Source: Akkermansia sp. | Lineage (GTDB): Bacteria; Verrucomicrobiota; Verrucomicrobiia; Verrucomicrobiales; Akkermansiaceae | NCBI GenBank assembly: GCA_024405435.1 | Contig: JAKSOU010000024.1 | Location: forward strand, 1 to 38,707 | Direction of reading: 5' to 3' | DNA: 38,707 nucleotides | Shown here: piece by piece, positions 22,991-31,098 of the stretch | How the letters are laid out: the number at the start of each line of letters is the position of its first letter | How positions within the stretch are numbered: the first letter of the stretch is position 1 | Translations under genes and position numbers: made by a program | The notes under the pieces: model-generated | Database searches by the model: none | Told to the model about the DNA's origin: nothing | What the model saw: the letters and a program-made list of their open reading frames with translations, nothing else

Positions 22991-24788
22991 CGTCCAGCCA
23001 GAAGAGGTGGGCCTCCATCACATCGTACGGTTCGGGGGTGGAGAAACGGCATGCGGGGCAATCGGGGAAATGCACCCGCGGGTGGTGGGCCAGGTGCACG
23101 CGGTTCTCGCGCCAGGCGGGCAGCCACACGGCCAGCTCGTACACGCGGCGGTCGATCCGCGCGGCGCATGCGGCGCGGTCCGCGGTGGCGGCGAACTCTT
23201 CCACCAGCCGCTGCAGCGCGGCGTCGTCCGCATGGAAGGGCGCATCGAACCCCTCCGCATCCCGTCCGAAGATGCCCGCGTAGTCCGGTGCATCGCCGCC
23301 CGCGGCGGTGGCCCAGAACACCATCTCGTGCCGCCCCTCCTGCATCATGCGCGCGATATCCTGCCAGGGCAGCGGCTCCGGCACAATCTCCGCCCCGCAG
23401 GCGCGCGCGCTTTGCACCAGCGTGTTCACCAGCGTGCCCACCTTGTCGGAAGGCGTGTAGGCCAGCCGCACGCTCAGGCGCGTGCCGTCCGCGCGGCGCA
23501 GGATGCCGTCCGGCCCCTGCGCGGTGAACCCCGCTTGCGCAAAGCGTTCGCGGGCGGCGGCGGGGTCGTGACGGTATTCCGGGGTGTCCCTGGGGGAGAT
23601 GCCCCTGTAGCCCGTGGTGAAGGAGTGCAGGCGCTCGGCGTCTCCGTGGAAGATGCGCGCCACGGCGGTGTCCATGTCCATGGCGTGCATGAGCCCGCGG
23701 CGCAGCGCGAGCGGTTGCACCGTGCGCGCGTTGAGGGCGATGCCGTAGGGCGGCGCGGGGCAGTCTGCCGTGAAATCGCGGAAGAGGATTCTTTCCGGCG
23801 CATCGTCGCGGTGGCGCTCCCAAGCCGCGGTGTTGCGGGTTTGCAGGGCGTCCAGCCCGCCGCGCAGGAAGAGCTCCCACACCTGCGCCTCATCGTTGAG
23901 GAAGTGGTGCTGGATGCGCTCTGCGTTGAAGCGGTGGCGGTAGAACTTCTCGTCCGCGGCCCACCAGTCCTTCACGTGCGCCAGCTCCACCATGCGGCCG
24001 CGCTGCGTGCGCGCCACGGTGTAGGCTGCGGTGGTGGGCGGGATGCGCTGCGCGTAGCGCTCGCGGTAGTCGCCGCCGAACTCTGCGTAGAACCCCGGTT
24101 CCGCGGGGTGCAGCAGGCGCGCCGCCGCCTGCTCCGCGCGGTGCGTTTCATGCCGCAGGGTGACGATGAGCGTGGTGTCTCCCGCCGCCGCCACGGATTC
24201 CACCGCCGCGCGTATCGCATCCCCCTCCGCGCAGCCGCACTCCAGGCGCAGCAGCGCGCCCAGCACGTAGTCCGCCGCGCGCAGGGGGCGCCCGTTGGAA
24301 TAGCGCGCCGCGGGGTTGAGGCGGAAGAACACCGTGTTGCCCGCCACCGCCCATTGCCGTGCGGTGCCGGGGATGCTGGCGCCGCTCGCGGGGTGGCGCT
24401 CCACCAGGCGGATTTCCAGGTTGCCGAACAGGTTGGCGTGGAAGAACTGCGGCATGGTGCTGCCGAAGTGCAGGAAATTGGCGGGGTAGGGGCCCGCATT
24501 GCTCAGGCGCACGGTGCCGCCCTTGCGCGCGGCGGGGTCGCCGGGTTCCTCCTCGCCCGCGGCATCCTGCCAGCACAGGCCGGGCGGCGGCTCTGCATCC
24601 GCACCCACGGTGAGCAGCACCCCCTGCACGCGCGCCAGCCGTTCCGCCAGGTCCGGCGGGTAGGCCGCGGGCGCGGCGGCGCATGCGGCCTCCCCCGTGG
24701 CCACGTCTCCGCGCGGAATGATGAGCTTCACCGCGCCCGCCAGCAGCAGGAGCAGGATTGCAGTGGCTATGGCGATACGCGCTTTCAT
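22980..24788 (-). CDS. Family 5 extracellular solute-binding protein
   Basis: A 602-aa periplasmic or membrane-anchored binding protein of the oligopeptide/nickel class (SBP family 5). An N-terminal hydrophobic segment (about 6-25) lacks a clear lipobox. The family's typical order is visible: FRLNPAARYSNGRPLRAADYVLGALLRL, PAEPGFYAEF, YGIALNARTVQPLALRRGLMHAMD, GYRGISPRDTPEYRHDPAAARERFAQAG, and SARACGAEIVPEPLPWQDIARMMQEGRHEMVFWATAAGGDAPDYAG. No ABC permease or ATPase is adjacent. It lies 2 nt downstream of a TonB-dependent receptor under a cobalamin riboswitch, so a corrinoid- or corrinoid-conjugate-related role is the contextual inference, not a demonstrated one. Confidence 0.82.
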   Translation of the reverse strand: MKARIAIATAILLLLLAGAVKLIIPRGDVATGEAACAAAPAAYPPDLAERLARVQGVLLTVGADAEPPPGLCWQDAAGEEEPGDPAARKGGTVRLSNAGPYPANFLHFGSTMPQFFHANLFGNLEIRLVERHPASGASIPGTARQWAVAGNTVFFRLNPAARYSNGRPLRAADYVLGALLRLECGCAEGDAIRAAVESVAAAGDTTLIVTLRHETHRAEQAAARLLHPAEPGFYAEFGGDYRERYAQRIPPTTAAYTVARTQRGRMVELAHVKDWWAADEKFYRHRFNAERIQHHFLNDEAQVWELFLRGGLDALQTRNTAAWERHRDDAPERILFRDFTADCPAPPYGIALNARTVQPLALRRGLMHAMDMDTAVARIFHGDAERLHSFTTGYRGISPRDTPEYRHDPAAARERFAQAGFTAQGPDGILRRADGTRLSVRLAYTPSDKVGTLVNTLVQSARACGAEIVPEPLPWQDIARMMQEGRHEMVFWATAAGGDAPDYAGIFGRDAEGFDAPFHADDAALQRLVEEFAATADRAACAARIDRRVYELAVWLPAWRENRVHLAHHPRVHFPDCPACRFSTPEPYDVMEAHLFWLDDEN

Positions 24789-24790
24789 GG

Positions 24791-26752
24791 CTAGAACGTG
24801 ATGTCGCACCCGGCGTATGCGGTGGTGCCCGCGCAGATGATGGACTGCGCGTAGGCGGCGGGGTCATACACGGTGTAGGCGCTTTCCGTCACGTACTTCT
24901 GGTTGGTGAGGTTCTCCACGCGCAGGTGGAGGGAGAGGTGGTCGCTCACCTTGTAGCGCGCGTACCAGCGGAGGGTGTAGTAGTTGTCGTTGCGGTAGGG
25001 GTTGTAGTTGCTGGCGAACCCGGTGCGGCCCACTGCGGCGGAGATGCCCACGCCCGTGGTGAACTTCTCCGTGGGGGAGGTGTGGATATCCGCGCTCCAC
25101 ACCTGGCGCGCGGTGCAGGGCGCCTGTTTCTTGTCCGCCTGCAGCGGGCGCGTGTAGGTCCAGCCGATGCTGTATCCGGTGTTCCACTGCGGCTCCCAGC
25201 ATCCGCGCAGGGAGAGCTCCACACCCTGCGCCAGCCAATGCCCGGGCGCGTTCACGGCCATGGACGAGCCGTCCTCCCGGTACGCGGTGGAGAGCGCCTT
25301 GTCCCGGCGCTGCCAGAAGAGCGTGGCGCGCGCGGTGTGGTGGTCCGCCAGGTCGCGCTCCAGCCCGGCGTCCGCGCTCCAGCTGGTCTCGCATTTCAGG
25401 TCGGGGTTTCCGCGGTATGTGGTGCCCCAGAGCGGGTCCGTGTACACGGCGTTGCTGCGGGCGAAGGAATCCGGCGCGCGGTAGCCCCGCCCGGCGGAGG
25501 CCAGGATGCGCGTGCGGTCGTTGATGCGCACGCTGCCGTCCGCGCGCATGGTGAACAGGGCGTTGTACGTGGTGCTTTGGTCCAGCCTGGCGGTGAGGTT
25601 GGCGCAGTGGCGCTCCGTGGGGGTGAAGCTGTGCATGGCGCAGATGCCGATGGTGCTGTCGCGGTTGCGCTGGTTGGGCTGCGGGATGCCGCCGTAGAGG
25701 GCGGAGAAGGCGCTGCGCACCCAGGTGAGGGAGGCGGTGGTGGTGTGGCGGTCGCTCCAGCGCAGGGCGTTGCGCCACTCCGCCTGCACGTTGCGGAGGT
25801 TGTAGTTGTACCCGTGCCCCAGCATGTAGTCCGTGCCGAAATACCCCGCCATCAGCGTGGCGCTGTACGCCTCCGTGAGTTTCCCCCTCCACTTCAGTGT
25901 GGCCAGGTTGCTCATGAAGGTGTACGGCGTGAGCCCGTACGGCCCGGCGTAGTTGTAGGCGGCGTCCTCGCGGCGGTACGTGGCGGTGAGGCACCGGTTG
26001 TCGTCCGCGTGGTAGTCCAGCCGCAGGGCCTCTGAGGCGTTGCCGAATTTCCCGCTGTGCTTGTAGGGTGGCTTGTCGCCGTTGAGGAAGTGGATATCGT
26101 TGTTGGTGCGCTCGTAGGTGCCGGAGAGGAAATAGGCCAGCCTGCCCTGGCGCCCCTGGGTGGAGAGGTGCCCGGTGTAGGAATCGTGCGTGCCGGCCTC
26201 GTTCCAGATGCGGAAGCGCGGTTTCTCCGCATCGCCCTCCGGCGTTTCCATGTACACCACGCCGCCCTCCGCGCCGTTGCCGTACACCGCGCCCTGGCTG
26301 CCGCGCAGCACCTCCATGTTCCCCAAATCCTGGCAGTGCGCGCGCGCCAGCGTGTTGGCGGTGATGTCCGCGCCGCCGGACAGCCCGGAGGTGCGCATGC
26401 CGTCCACCATGGTGAGAATGCTGCCCACGCCGGTGAACCCGCGCAGGGTGAGGGCGCTCACGTTGCCGCGCTGGTTGTCGCCCCCGCTCTGGATGTACGC
26501 GCCCGGCACGGTGGCCAGCGCCTCCGTCACCGTGGTGATGCCGCGCTCCCGCAGCTCCGCCGGGTCCAGCGCCTCCACGCTCACCCCGCTGCGGTCGTAC
26601 GGCACATCCGCCCCGCCGTACGCGGACACGGTGATGTCCTCCAATTGCACCTCTGCCGTCGGCATATCCGCCGCGGCGCAAACGCCCGCCCAAGCAAGGG
26701 CGAGCACTACTCTGGAAGCGCCCGTATAGGGCGCGCGTGTTCTCTGGGTCAT
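24791..26752 (-). CDS. TonB-dependent outer-membrane receptor, corrinoid-type by context
   Basis: A 653-aa receptor with a signal peptide (about 1-28), a TonB-box-like EDITVSAYG (about 38-46) and a plug domain (VSVEALDPAELRERGITTVTEAL, then NMEVLRGSQGAVYGNGAEGGVVYMET). A 22-strand barrel follows, ending in a terminal Phe (CDITF) as outer-membrane proteins do. BtuB-like function is inferred from the cobalamin riboswitch directly upstream. ATG 26752 was chosen because it follows the riboswitch; in-frame upstream ATGs at 26779 and 26878 lie inside it. This is the first gene of a three-gene operon with the binding protein and TonB. Confidence 0.9.
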   Translation of the reverse strand: MTQRTRAPYTGASRVVLALAWAGVCAAADMPTAEVQLEDITVSAYGGADVPYDRSGVSVEALDPAELRERGITTVTEALATVPGAYIQSGGDNQRGNVSALTLRGFTGVGSILTMVDGMRTSGLSGGADITANTLARAHCQDLGNMEVLRGSQGAVYGNGAEGGVVYMETPEGDAEKPRFRIWNEAGTHDSYTGHLSTQGRQGRLAYFLSGTYERTNNDIHFLNGDKPPYKHSGKFGNASEALRLDYHADDNRCLTATYRREDAAYNYAGPYGLTPYTFMSNLATLKWRGKLTEAYSATLMAGYFGTDYMLGHGYNYNLRNVQAEWRNALRWSDRHTTTASLTWVRSAFSALYGGIPQPNQRNRDSTIGICAMHSFTPTERHCANLTARLDQSTTYNALFTMRADGSVRINDRTRILASAGRGYRAPDSFARSNAVYTDPLWGTTYRGNPDLKCETSWSADAGLERDLADHHTARATLFWQRRDKALSTAYREDGSSMAVNAPGHWLAQGVELSLRGCWEPQWNTGYSIGWTYTRPLQADKKQAPCTARQVWSADIHTSPTEKFTTGVGISAAVGRTGFASNYNPYRNDNYYTLRWYARYKVSDHLSLHLRVENLTNQKYVTESAYTVYDPAAYAQSIICAGTTAYAGCDITF

Positions 26753-26765
26753 CGTGGTTGCCGGT

Positions 26766-26953
26766 TGGGGGCGGTGCATCGCCGCCCCGTGTGATGGCGA
26801 ACTCCCCGGCTGGCATTCCGACTCAGCGCCCGCGCGTTCTGCGGGTGCAACACGGTTGCGGCACAGCGACGGATTCACACCGTCTTCCCCATCTATTTCC
26901 TGCGGCTCCCGGCCGCCTCCACGGAGTTCCGCGCACGGCGATGATGCCGCGCG
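26766..26953 (-). promoter_or_regulatory. Cobalamin (AdoCbl) riboswitch
   Basis: Read on the minus strand, the leader carries the conserved cobalamin core: GGGAA then GGTGTGAATCC near 26870-26893, GCTGTGCCGCAAC near 26855-26867, and a B12-box match AGTCGGAATGCCAGCC (26808-26823). A GC-rich hairpin GGGGCGG/CCGCCCC (26766-26787), without a U-run, lies just before the receptor ATG; it may control translation or termination. Known riboswitches of this class switch off receptor expression when cobalamin is abundant. Confidence 0.93.
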
Positions 26954-26960
26954 CAGGGAT

Positions 26961-26989
26961 ATTTAACAATACACCCGCCCGTTTTGCAA
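26961..26989 (-). promoter_or_regulatory. Promoter of the cobalamin operon
   Basis: Minus-strand TTGCAA (26984-26989), 17-bp spacer, TTAAAT (26961-26966). The leader is about 200 nt, all accounted for by the riboswitch. Confidence 0.7.
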
Positions 26990-27007
26990 GTTTTTCCGAA
27001 TTTGCGG

Positions 27008-27037
27008 TTGACACGCCGCGGCGGTCCATGATATACC
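27008..27037 (+). promoter_or_regulatory. Promoter of orphan secreted protein gene
   Basis: TTGACA (27008-27013), 18-bp spacer, TATACC (27032-27037), 21 nt before the ATG at 27059. It is divergent from the cobalamin operon promoter. Confidence 0.65.
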
Positions 27038-27058
27038 ACGGCCAACACCCTACCAACT

Positions 27059-27712
27059 ATGAACCCCATACTACTACCGGTATCGTTGGCGTTCGCCCTT
27101 GCTGCGGCCGCTCTGGATATCACCGACTACGTGACGGCAACCCACGACCGGGGAAACTTCCCCAAGGAGTTGCAGACCCTGGAGGACCAGGCGGAAAAGG
27201 ATCCCGCCCTGGTGAAGGCCCTGCGCGAGGAGTGCCGCAAGAAAATCACCTTCCGCCGCAAGAACATACGGAACGTGGTCAAGCAGATGTGCAACCGCCT
27301 CGTCAAGTTCGGCGTCTGGAAGGACAAGCCCAAGCGCCCCTCCTCCATCTACGTCTACAAATTCCAGTACATCAACGCCGACCGGATCGAGTACTACGAC
27401 TACCGCGAGGGCTCCTCCAACTTCAACCTCGTCAAGGTTGAAATCCTGAACTGCGAGAAACGCATCTACGAGGAGGAAAAGGTCTGCGTGGAGGCCCTCT
27501 TCAAGGTGTACGACGAGCTGATGAGCTACGATTGCCCCGATGACACCGCGGCTGATTCCTTCACCGGGCAGGAAAAGGAATTCAAGGGCGACAACTACGA
27601 GTGCGACGCCTGGATTCAAGACGAGGTGAACAAGGTGGCCGCCGAGGTGCAGCGCCGTCTCAGGCACAAGACCCGCGGCACCAACGGCGAATCCTCGCGC
27701 ATCTTCTACTGA
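27059..27712 (+). CDS. Secreted protein of unknown function
   Basis: I do not recognise this 217-aa protein. It has a signal-peptide-like start (about 1-18) and a charged mixed helix/strand body with KRPSSIYVYKFQYINADRIEYYDYREG. Its four cysteines (about 59, 77, 131 and 143) could form disulfides, with two more near 158 and 182. The C-terminal 40 residues are basic. It precedes another unknown gene by 24 nt and the AbiE pair beyond that. No nuclease or peptidase signature is obvious. Confidence 0.72.
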   Translation: MNPILLPVSLAFALAAAALDITDYVTATHDRGNFPKELQTLEDQAEKDPALVKALREECRKKITFRRKNIRNVVKQMCNRLVKFGVWKDKPKRPSSIYVYKFQYINADRIEYYDYREGSSNFNLVKVEILNCEKRIYEEEKVCVEALFKVYDELMSYDCPDDTAADSFTGQEKEFKGDNYECDAWIQDEVNKVAAEVQRRLRHKTRGTNGESSRIFY

Positions 27713-27736
27713 CGGCTCCAACCACCCCAACATCCC

Positions 27737-28198
27737 ATGAAAAAGAAAAAAAATCATCTTTGGCCGCCACCCCTGAGCGATGGCGAGATCCGCCAAATAC
27801 TCAAGGCTGAAAAGGATGCCCGGAAGAAAGGTATTCCCGCCAGGGATGAGGCAGATTCCCGGCGCTTTTTTGCACGCCGGGGCAGCTGGGCCCTGCGTTC
27901 GGTTCCTCCCTGTCTCCGTGCCGAAATGGAAAGCGCCGCCCGAGCCCATCCCATGCCCCAGCTCAAGCCTATCGCCTGGGCCATGGGCGCACCGTGGGAC
28001 TATGAGTCCGAGGCGGCCTTTCAAAAACGCTGCGAGCGCTGGCTGGTTCGGCTCGGCAAGAAGAAACCGCCCAGATTCACGCCGCCGCCACCGCCCAAAA
28101 TCAAACCGCTTCCCCATGCGGACAACTCCGCCAGGAACGGCAAGTGGATGACCCCCGGCGACATCAATCCGCTGGATTTTCCGCCGTCTCAGGAATGA
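27737..28198 (+). CDS. Basic, proline-rich protein of unknown function
   Basis: A 153-aa protein starting MKKKKN, with no membrane helix or signal peptide. It has two helical charged segments (about 14-50 and 88-110) and a Pro/Lys-rich linker PPRFTPPPPPKIKPLP (about 111-126). It is probably co-transcribed with the gene at 27059. Codon use is like its neighbours. No family recognised. Confidence 0.65.
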   Translation: MKKKKNHLWPPPLSDGEIRQILKAEKDARKKGIPARDEADSRRFFARRGSWALRSVPPCLRAEMESAARAHPMPQLKPIAWAMGAPWDYESEAAFQKRCERWLVRLGKKKPPRFTPPPPPKIKPLPHADNSARNGKWMTPGDINPLDFPPSQE

Positions 28199-28267
28199 GG
28201 CAATGGTGCCGCGTGCAGACATCGCCCCTGTCGGCAAGAAAAAGGTGCGCCTTGCTCAACATTTTTA

Positions 28268-28307
28268 TTGCAAAAATATACAGAAGGTGTATATTTGCGC
28301 TATAAAT
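28268..28307 (+). promoter_or_regulatory. abiE promoter with palindromic operator
   Basis: TTGCAA (28268-28273), 16-bp spacer, TATATT (28290-28295), 12 nt before the AbiEi ATG. A perfect inverted repeat AAATATAC/GTATATTT (28274-28296) with a 7-nt loop fills the spacer and overlaps the -10 box. Studied AbiEi antitoxins repress their own promoter through inverted repeats, so this is the likely operator. Confidence 0.7.
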
Positions 28308-29135
28308 ATGTCATCGGGAACGGTCAGGGCATGGATAACCGAGCAAGCGCGACACGGGCGGACAAGTTTCACCCGCGCGGAGCTGTGCGCGGCGTTTCCG
28401 GGAGTTTCCGGGGCGCGTTTGGGTGTGGAGTTGTACCGTGCGTGCCGGAGCAGGCTTGCGGCGGTGGCATGGCAGGGATTCTACCTGATTCTGCCGCCGG
28501 AATACCAGGCGGTGGGCATGCTGCCGCCGGCGGACTATATCGACAAGCTGATGGCGTATATGGGCAAGCCGTACTGCGTGGCCCTGTTGAATGCGGCGGC
28601 CCACTACGGCGCAGCGCACCAAAGGCCGATGAACTTCACGGTGATGACGAGCCAGCCGTTGCCCCGCAGCACGGTGAAGCGGGTGAACCGCATAGATTTC
28701 GTCTCCAAATCGGAAATGCAGAACGGGATTCCAGCCGCGCTGGTTCGGCGGGTGAAAACGCAATACGGCAGCATGGTGGTGAGCAGCCCGGAGTTTACGG
28801 CGTGTACGCTGGTGCAATACGCCAAGGCGGCCGGGGGGCTCGCGCATGTGGTATCCGTGCTGCAGGAACTGGTGGAGGCATGCGATTTCTCACGGCTTCC
28901 GTCGGAGCTGGCGGCCTATGTGCCCGCGCCGTGCCTGCAGCGGCTCGGGTATATCCTGGAGCGCGTGCTTGGCGAGCGGACGGCTGCGCGCGGCCTCCAC
29001 CGCCACCTGCTTTCCATTTGCCCCCGGCTCCGCAAAACCAGGCTCGTTCCACAACTTCCCTCCGCACATGGCGGGACGGACGACAAGTGGGGCATTCTCA
29101 TCAACCAAAAATTGACAACCGAAAACGATGATTAG
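28308..29135 (+). CDS. AbiEi-type antitoxin/regulator of a type IV toxin-antitoxin system
   Basis: A 275-aa AbiEi-family protein. An N-terminal winged-helix domain (about 1-60, GRTSFTRAELCAAFPGVSGARLGVELYRA) would bind the operator upstream. The body has the family's YIDKLMAYMGKPYCVALLNAAAHYGAAHQRP and the later PEFTACTLVQYAKAAGGLAHVVSVLQEL. In AbiE systems it neutralises the nucleotidyltransferase toxin encoded downstream without stably binding it. The ATG at 28308 fits the promoter; a longer frame from 28203 would cross the operator. The gene overlaps the toxin gene by 8 nt. Confidence 0.87.
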   Translation: MSSGTVRAWITEQARHGRTSFTRAELCAAFPGVSGARLGVELYRACRSRLAAVAWQGFYLILPPEYQAVGMLPPADYIDKLMAYMGKPYCVALLNAAAHYGAAHQRPMNFTVMTSQPLPRSTVKRVNRIDFVSKSEMQNGIPAALVRRVKTQYGSMVVSSPEFTACTLVQYAKAAGGLAHVVSVLQELVEACDFSRLPSELAAYVPAPCLQRLGYILERVLGERTAARGLHRHLLSICPRLRKTRLVPQLPSAHGGTDDKWGILINQKLTTENDD

Positions 29136-29943
29136 TGCAGAATGCATCAAGGCATGGTGGCCGGAACACCCGTGGAGCTCACTCGCCATGGTGGAGCAGG
29201 ACCTTGTGGTGTGCCGCGCGCTCGTCGCCGTCTTTTCCGATCCCTTCCTAGCGGAGAACCTGGCATTCCGCGGCGGCACGGCGCTTCACAAGCTGTACCT
29301 CTCGCCCCAGCCGCGGTATTCCGAGGATATAGACCTGGTGCAAATCAATCCCGGTCCCATCCGCGCCATCATGGATCACCTGCGCGATGCGCTGGCCTTC
29401 CTGGGTGAACCCAAGACCAAAAGCACACCCATGAGCAACAAGCTGCTTTTCCGTTTCGAGTCGGAGATGGCCCCTGTGGAGCCGCTGAAGCTCAAGGTGG
29501 AAATCAACTGCCGTGAGCATTTCCACGTGCTGCCGTGGTGCCGCTTGCCGTTCTTCATGGACAATCCCTGGTTCAGCGGCGCATGCCGAGTCTCCACGTA
29601 CGAGCTCGACGAACTGCTAGGCACCAAGTTGCGAGCGCTCTACCAACGCAAGAAGGGGCGCGACCTTTTCGACCTGCACTACGCCCTCAGCCGGGCGGAA
29701 ACAAGCGCGGAACGCATACTGCAGTGTTTTTGCCGCTACATGGATGCTTCCGCGGGGAACATCCCCACTCACCGGGAATTCACCCTCAACATGCAGGAAA
29801 AGATGGCCGACCCCGATTTCACCGCCGACACCGGCCCGATTCTCCTGCCTTCCATTTCGTTCAACCCTGCTGAGGCGTACGGCATCCTGGACGGACGGCT
29901 CCTGTGCCACATCGACCGCAGCCGGAAAGAATATTCCCGTTGA
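29128..29943 (+). CDS. AbiEii-type nucleotidyltransferase toxin
   Basis: A 271-aa DUF1814/AbiEii nucleotidyltransferase. Family motifs are intact: GGTALHK (49-55), SEDIDLV with Asp67 and Asp69 (65-71), KLKVEINCRE with Glu125, and KGRDLFDL (176-183). Intact catalytic acids suggest an active toxin. AbiE toxins inhibit growth, probably by tRNA or RNA modification with nucleotides, and can abort phage infection. Its start lies inside the antitoxin gene with an 8-nt overlap, the usual AbiE arrangement. Confidence 0.92.
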   Translation: MISAECIKAWWPEHPWSSLAMVEQDLVVCRALVAVFSDPFLAENLAFRGGTALHKLYLSPQPRYSEDIDLVQINPGPIRAIMDHLRDALAFLGEPKTKSTPMSNKLLFRFESEMAPVEPLKLKVEINCREHFHVLPWCRLPFFMDNPWFSGACRVSTYELDELLGTKLRALYQRKKGRDLFDLHYALSRAETSAERILQCFCRYMDASAGNIPTHREFTLNMQEKMADPDFTADTGPILLPSISFNPAEAYGILDGRLLCHIDRSRKEYSR

Positions 29944-30025
29944 CACGGGGTGCAGGGCGTGATACAAGGGCTGCGGACCTCAGCCACGGTCGGAGACACC
30001 TCCCATGGCCATGGAAGAGGGTGCG

Positions 30026-30092
30026 GCACCCGGTGTCGGGTGCTTAGCTCGTAAACGAAGGAGTGCCCTGCCGGGCACTCCTTCAATTTTTC
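30026..30092. terminator. Terminator between abiE and the SGNH gene, with upstream hairpin
   Basis: AAGGAGTGCCC/GGGCACTCCTT (30058-30083) with a 4-nt loop, then CAATTTTT on the plus strand. A second perfect stem GCACCCG/CGGGTGC (30026-30043) precedes it. It lies between convergent genes and probably ends the abiE transcript. Confidence 0.8.
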
Positions 30093-30102
30093 CGCTTGCC
30101 TC

Positions 30103-31086
30103 TCATTTGTCCGGCCAGAGGTTGCGGATGGCCTTGGCGGTTTGCTCGGCAATGATTTTGGCACTGGCGGGGTTGGGGTGGAGACCGTCGCCCACGGTGT
30201 TCTCCGGGTGGTTGACCAGCGGGGAGTACATGTCGATGGCGTGGCAGTGGAGCTCCTTCGCAAGGCGTGCGCAGACAGCCTCCATCTCCGGGCGGCGGGT
30301 GGCGGTGTCCATCTCGTTGAGCGGGAAATCAAACGCGGGGTTGACGTTGCCGGGGAAGCCGGGCGCGCGGTTGACGCTGCGGAAATCCGGCGCGAGCCTG
30401 GTCCAGAGCATGATGGTGGCGCCCTGCGGGCCGCGCCACGCGTGGATGAGTTCCGCGTAGTCGGCAAACACCTTCTCCGTGTCCCAGGTGCCGCGGTTGG
30501 TGTCGTTGATGCCGAGGTTGGAGACGTAGAGGTCCGCACGGAAATCCAAGGCCTGACGGTGTTCGCGCTGCAGGCCGAACCAGACGCCGTCCTTCACGCG
30601 GGCGGCGGTTTTGGCGGAGTTGCCGAAGCGGCCCACCTCGAATTTGTCGCCCAGAATCTTCTGCAGCTGCTCCGGGTACTTGTCCTGCGTCTTCTGGATG
30701 CCATAGCCGAAGGTGATGCTGTCGCCCACGCACGCCACCTTCAGGCGGCCCACGGCGGGGAATTTCCCCGGCGGCACGGCGCGGAACGGGATGTCGCCCT
30801 CGTAGGATTTGGTGCCGTCGCTGCAGCGCCAGGCCACGTTTTTCCGCTGCTCTTTCAGCGTGGCGTGGGATTCGTAGGTGAGCTTGACGGCACCGTCCTT
30901 CCACTCCGCCTGTGCGGGGATGAAGCGGCCGTACCGCTGGTCGGCCACTTCAAATGTCGGCATGTCGGCGGGAGACGCTGCCTGGGGCGTCTTAATGGTG
31001 ATTTCGCCGTTGCCGATGGCGGTGTCCGTGACGGTGAAGGCGTGTGCTGATACGGCGGTGAGCATGAGTGCGACGAGTCTTTTCAT
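30103..31086 (-). CDS. Secreted SGNH/GDSL-family esterase
   Basis: A 327-aa protein with a signal peptide (about 1-16), a beta-rich N-terminal region (17-110) and an SGNH-hydrolase domain. The catalytic blocks are GDSITFGYG with Ser123, FGNS with Gly155/Asn156, GIND with Asn194, and DGLHPN with Asp300 and His303. The N-terminal module plus SGNH fold is typical of sialate O-acetylesterase or carbohydrate-esterase relatives that deacetylate glycans. It sits 12 nt after the nuclease gene, so it may be read from the ATPase promoter. A functional link with those genes is not obvious. Confidence 0.85.
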   Translation of the reverse strand: MKRLVALMLTAVSAHAFTVTDTAIGNGEITIKTPQAASPADMPTFEVADQRYGRFIPAQAEWKDGAVKLTYESHATLKEQRKNVAWRCSDGTKSYEGDIPFRAVPPGKFPAVGRLKVACVGDSITFGYGIQKTQDKYPEQLQKILGDKFEVGRFGNSAKTAARVKDGVWFGLQREHRQALDFRADLYVSNLGINDTNRGTWDTEKVFADYAELIHAWRGPQGATIMLWTRLAPDFRSVNRAPGFPGNVNPAFDFPLNEMDTATRRPEMEAVCARLAKELHCHAIDMYSPLVNHPENTVGDGLHPNPASAKIIAEQTAKAIRNLWPDK

Positions 31087-31098
31087 GGTTGGTGGAGT

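Noticed and set aside
22617..24794. 725-codon plus-strand frame over the binding-protein gene
   Set aside because: It is a shadow of the minus-strand family 5 binding protein, which has clear family motifs and operon spacing.
26753..26878. Upstream in-frame ATGs (26779, 26878) as the receptor start
   Set aside because: They lie in the cobalamin riboswitch; the signal peptide begins after ATG 26752.
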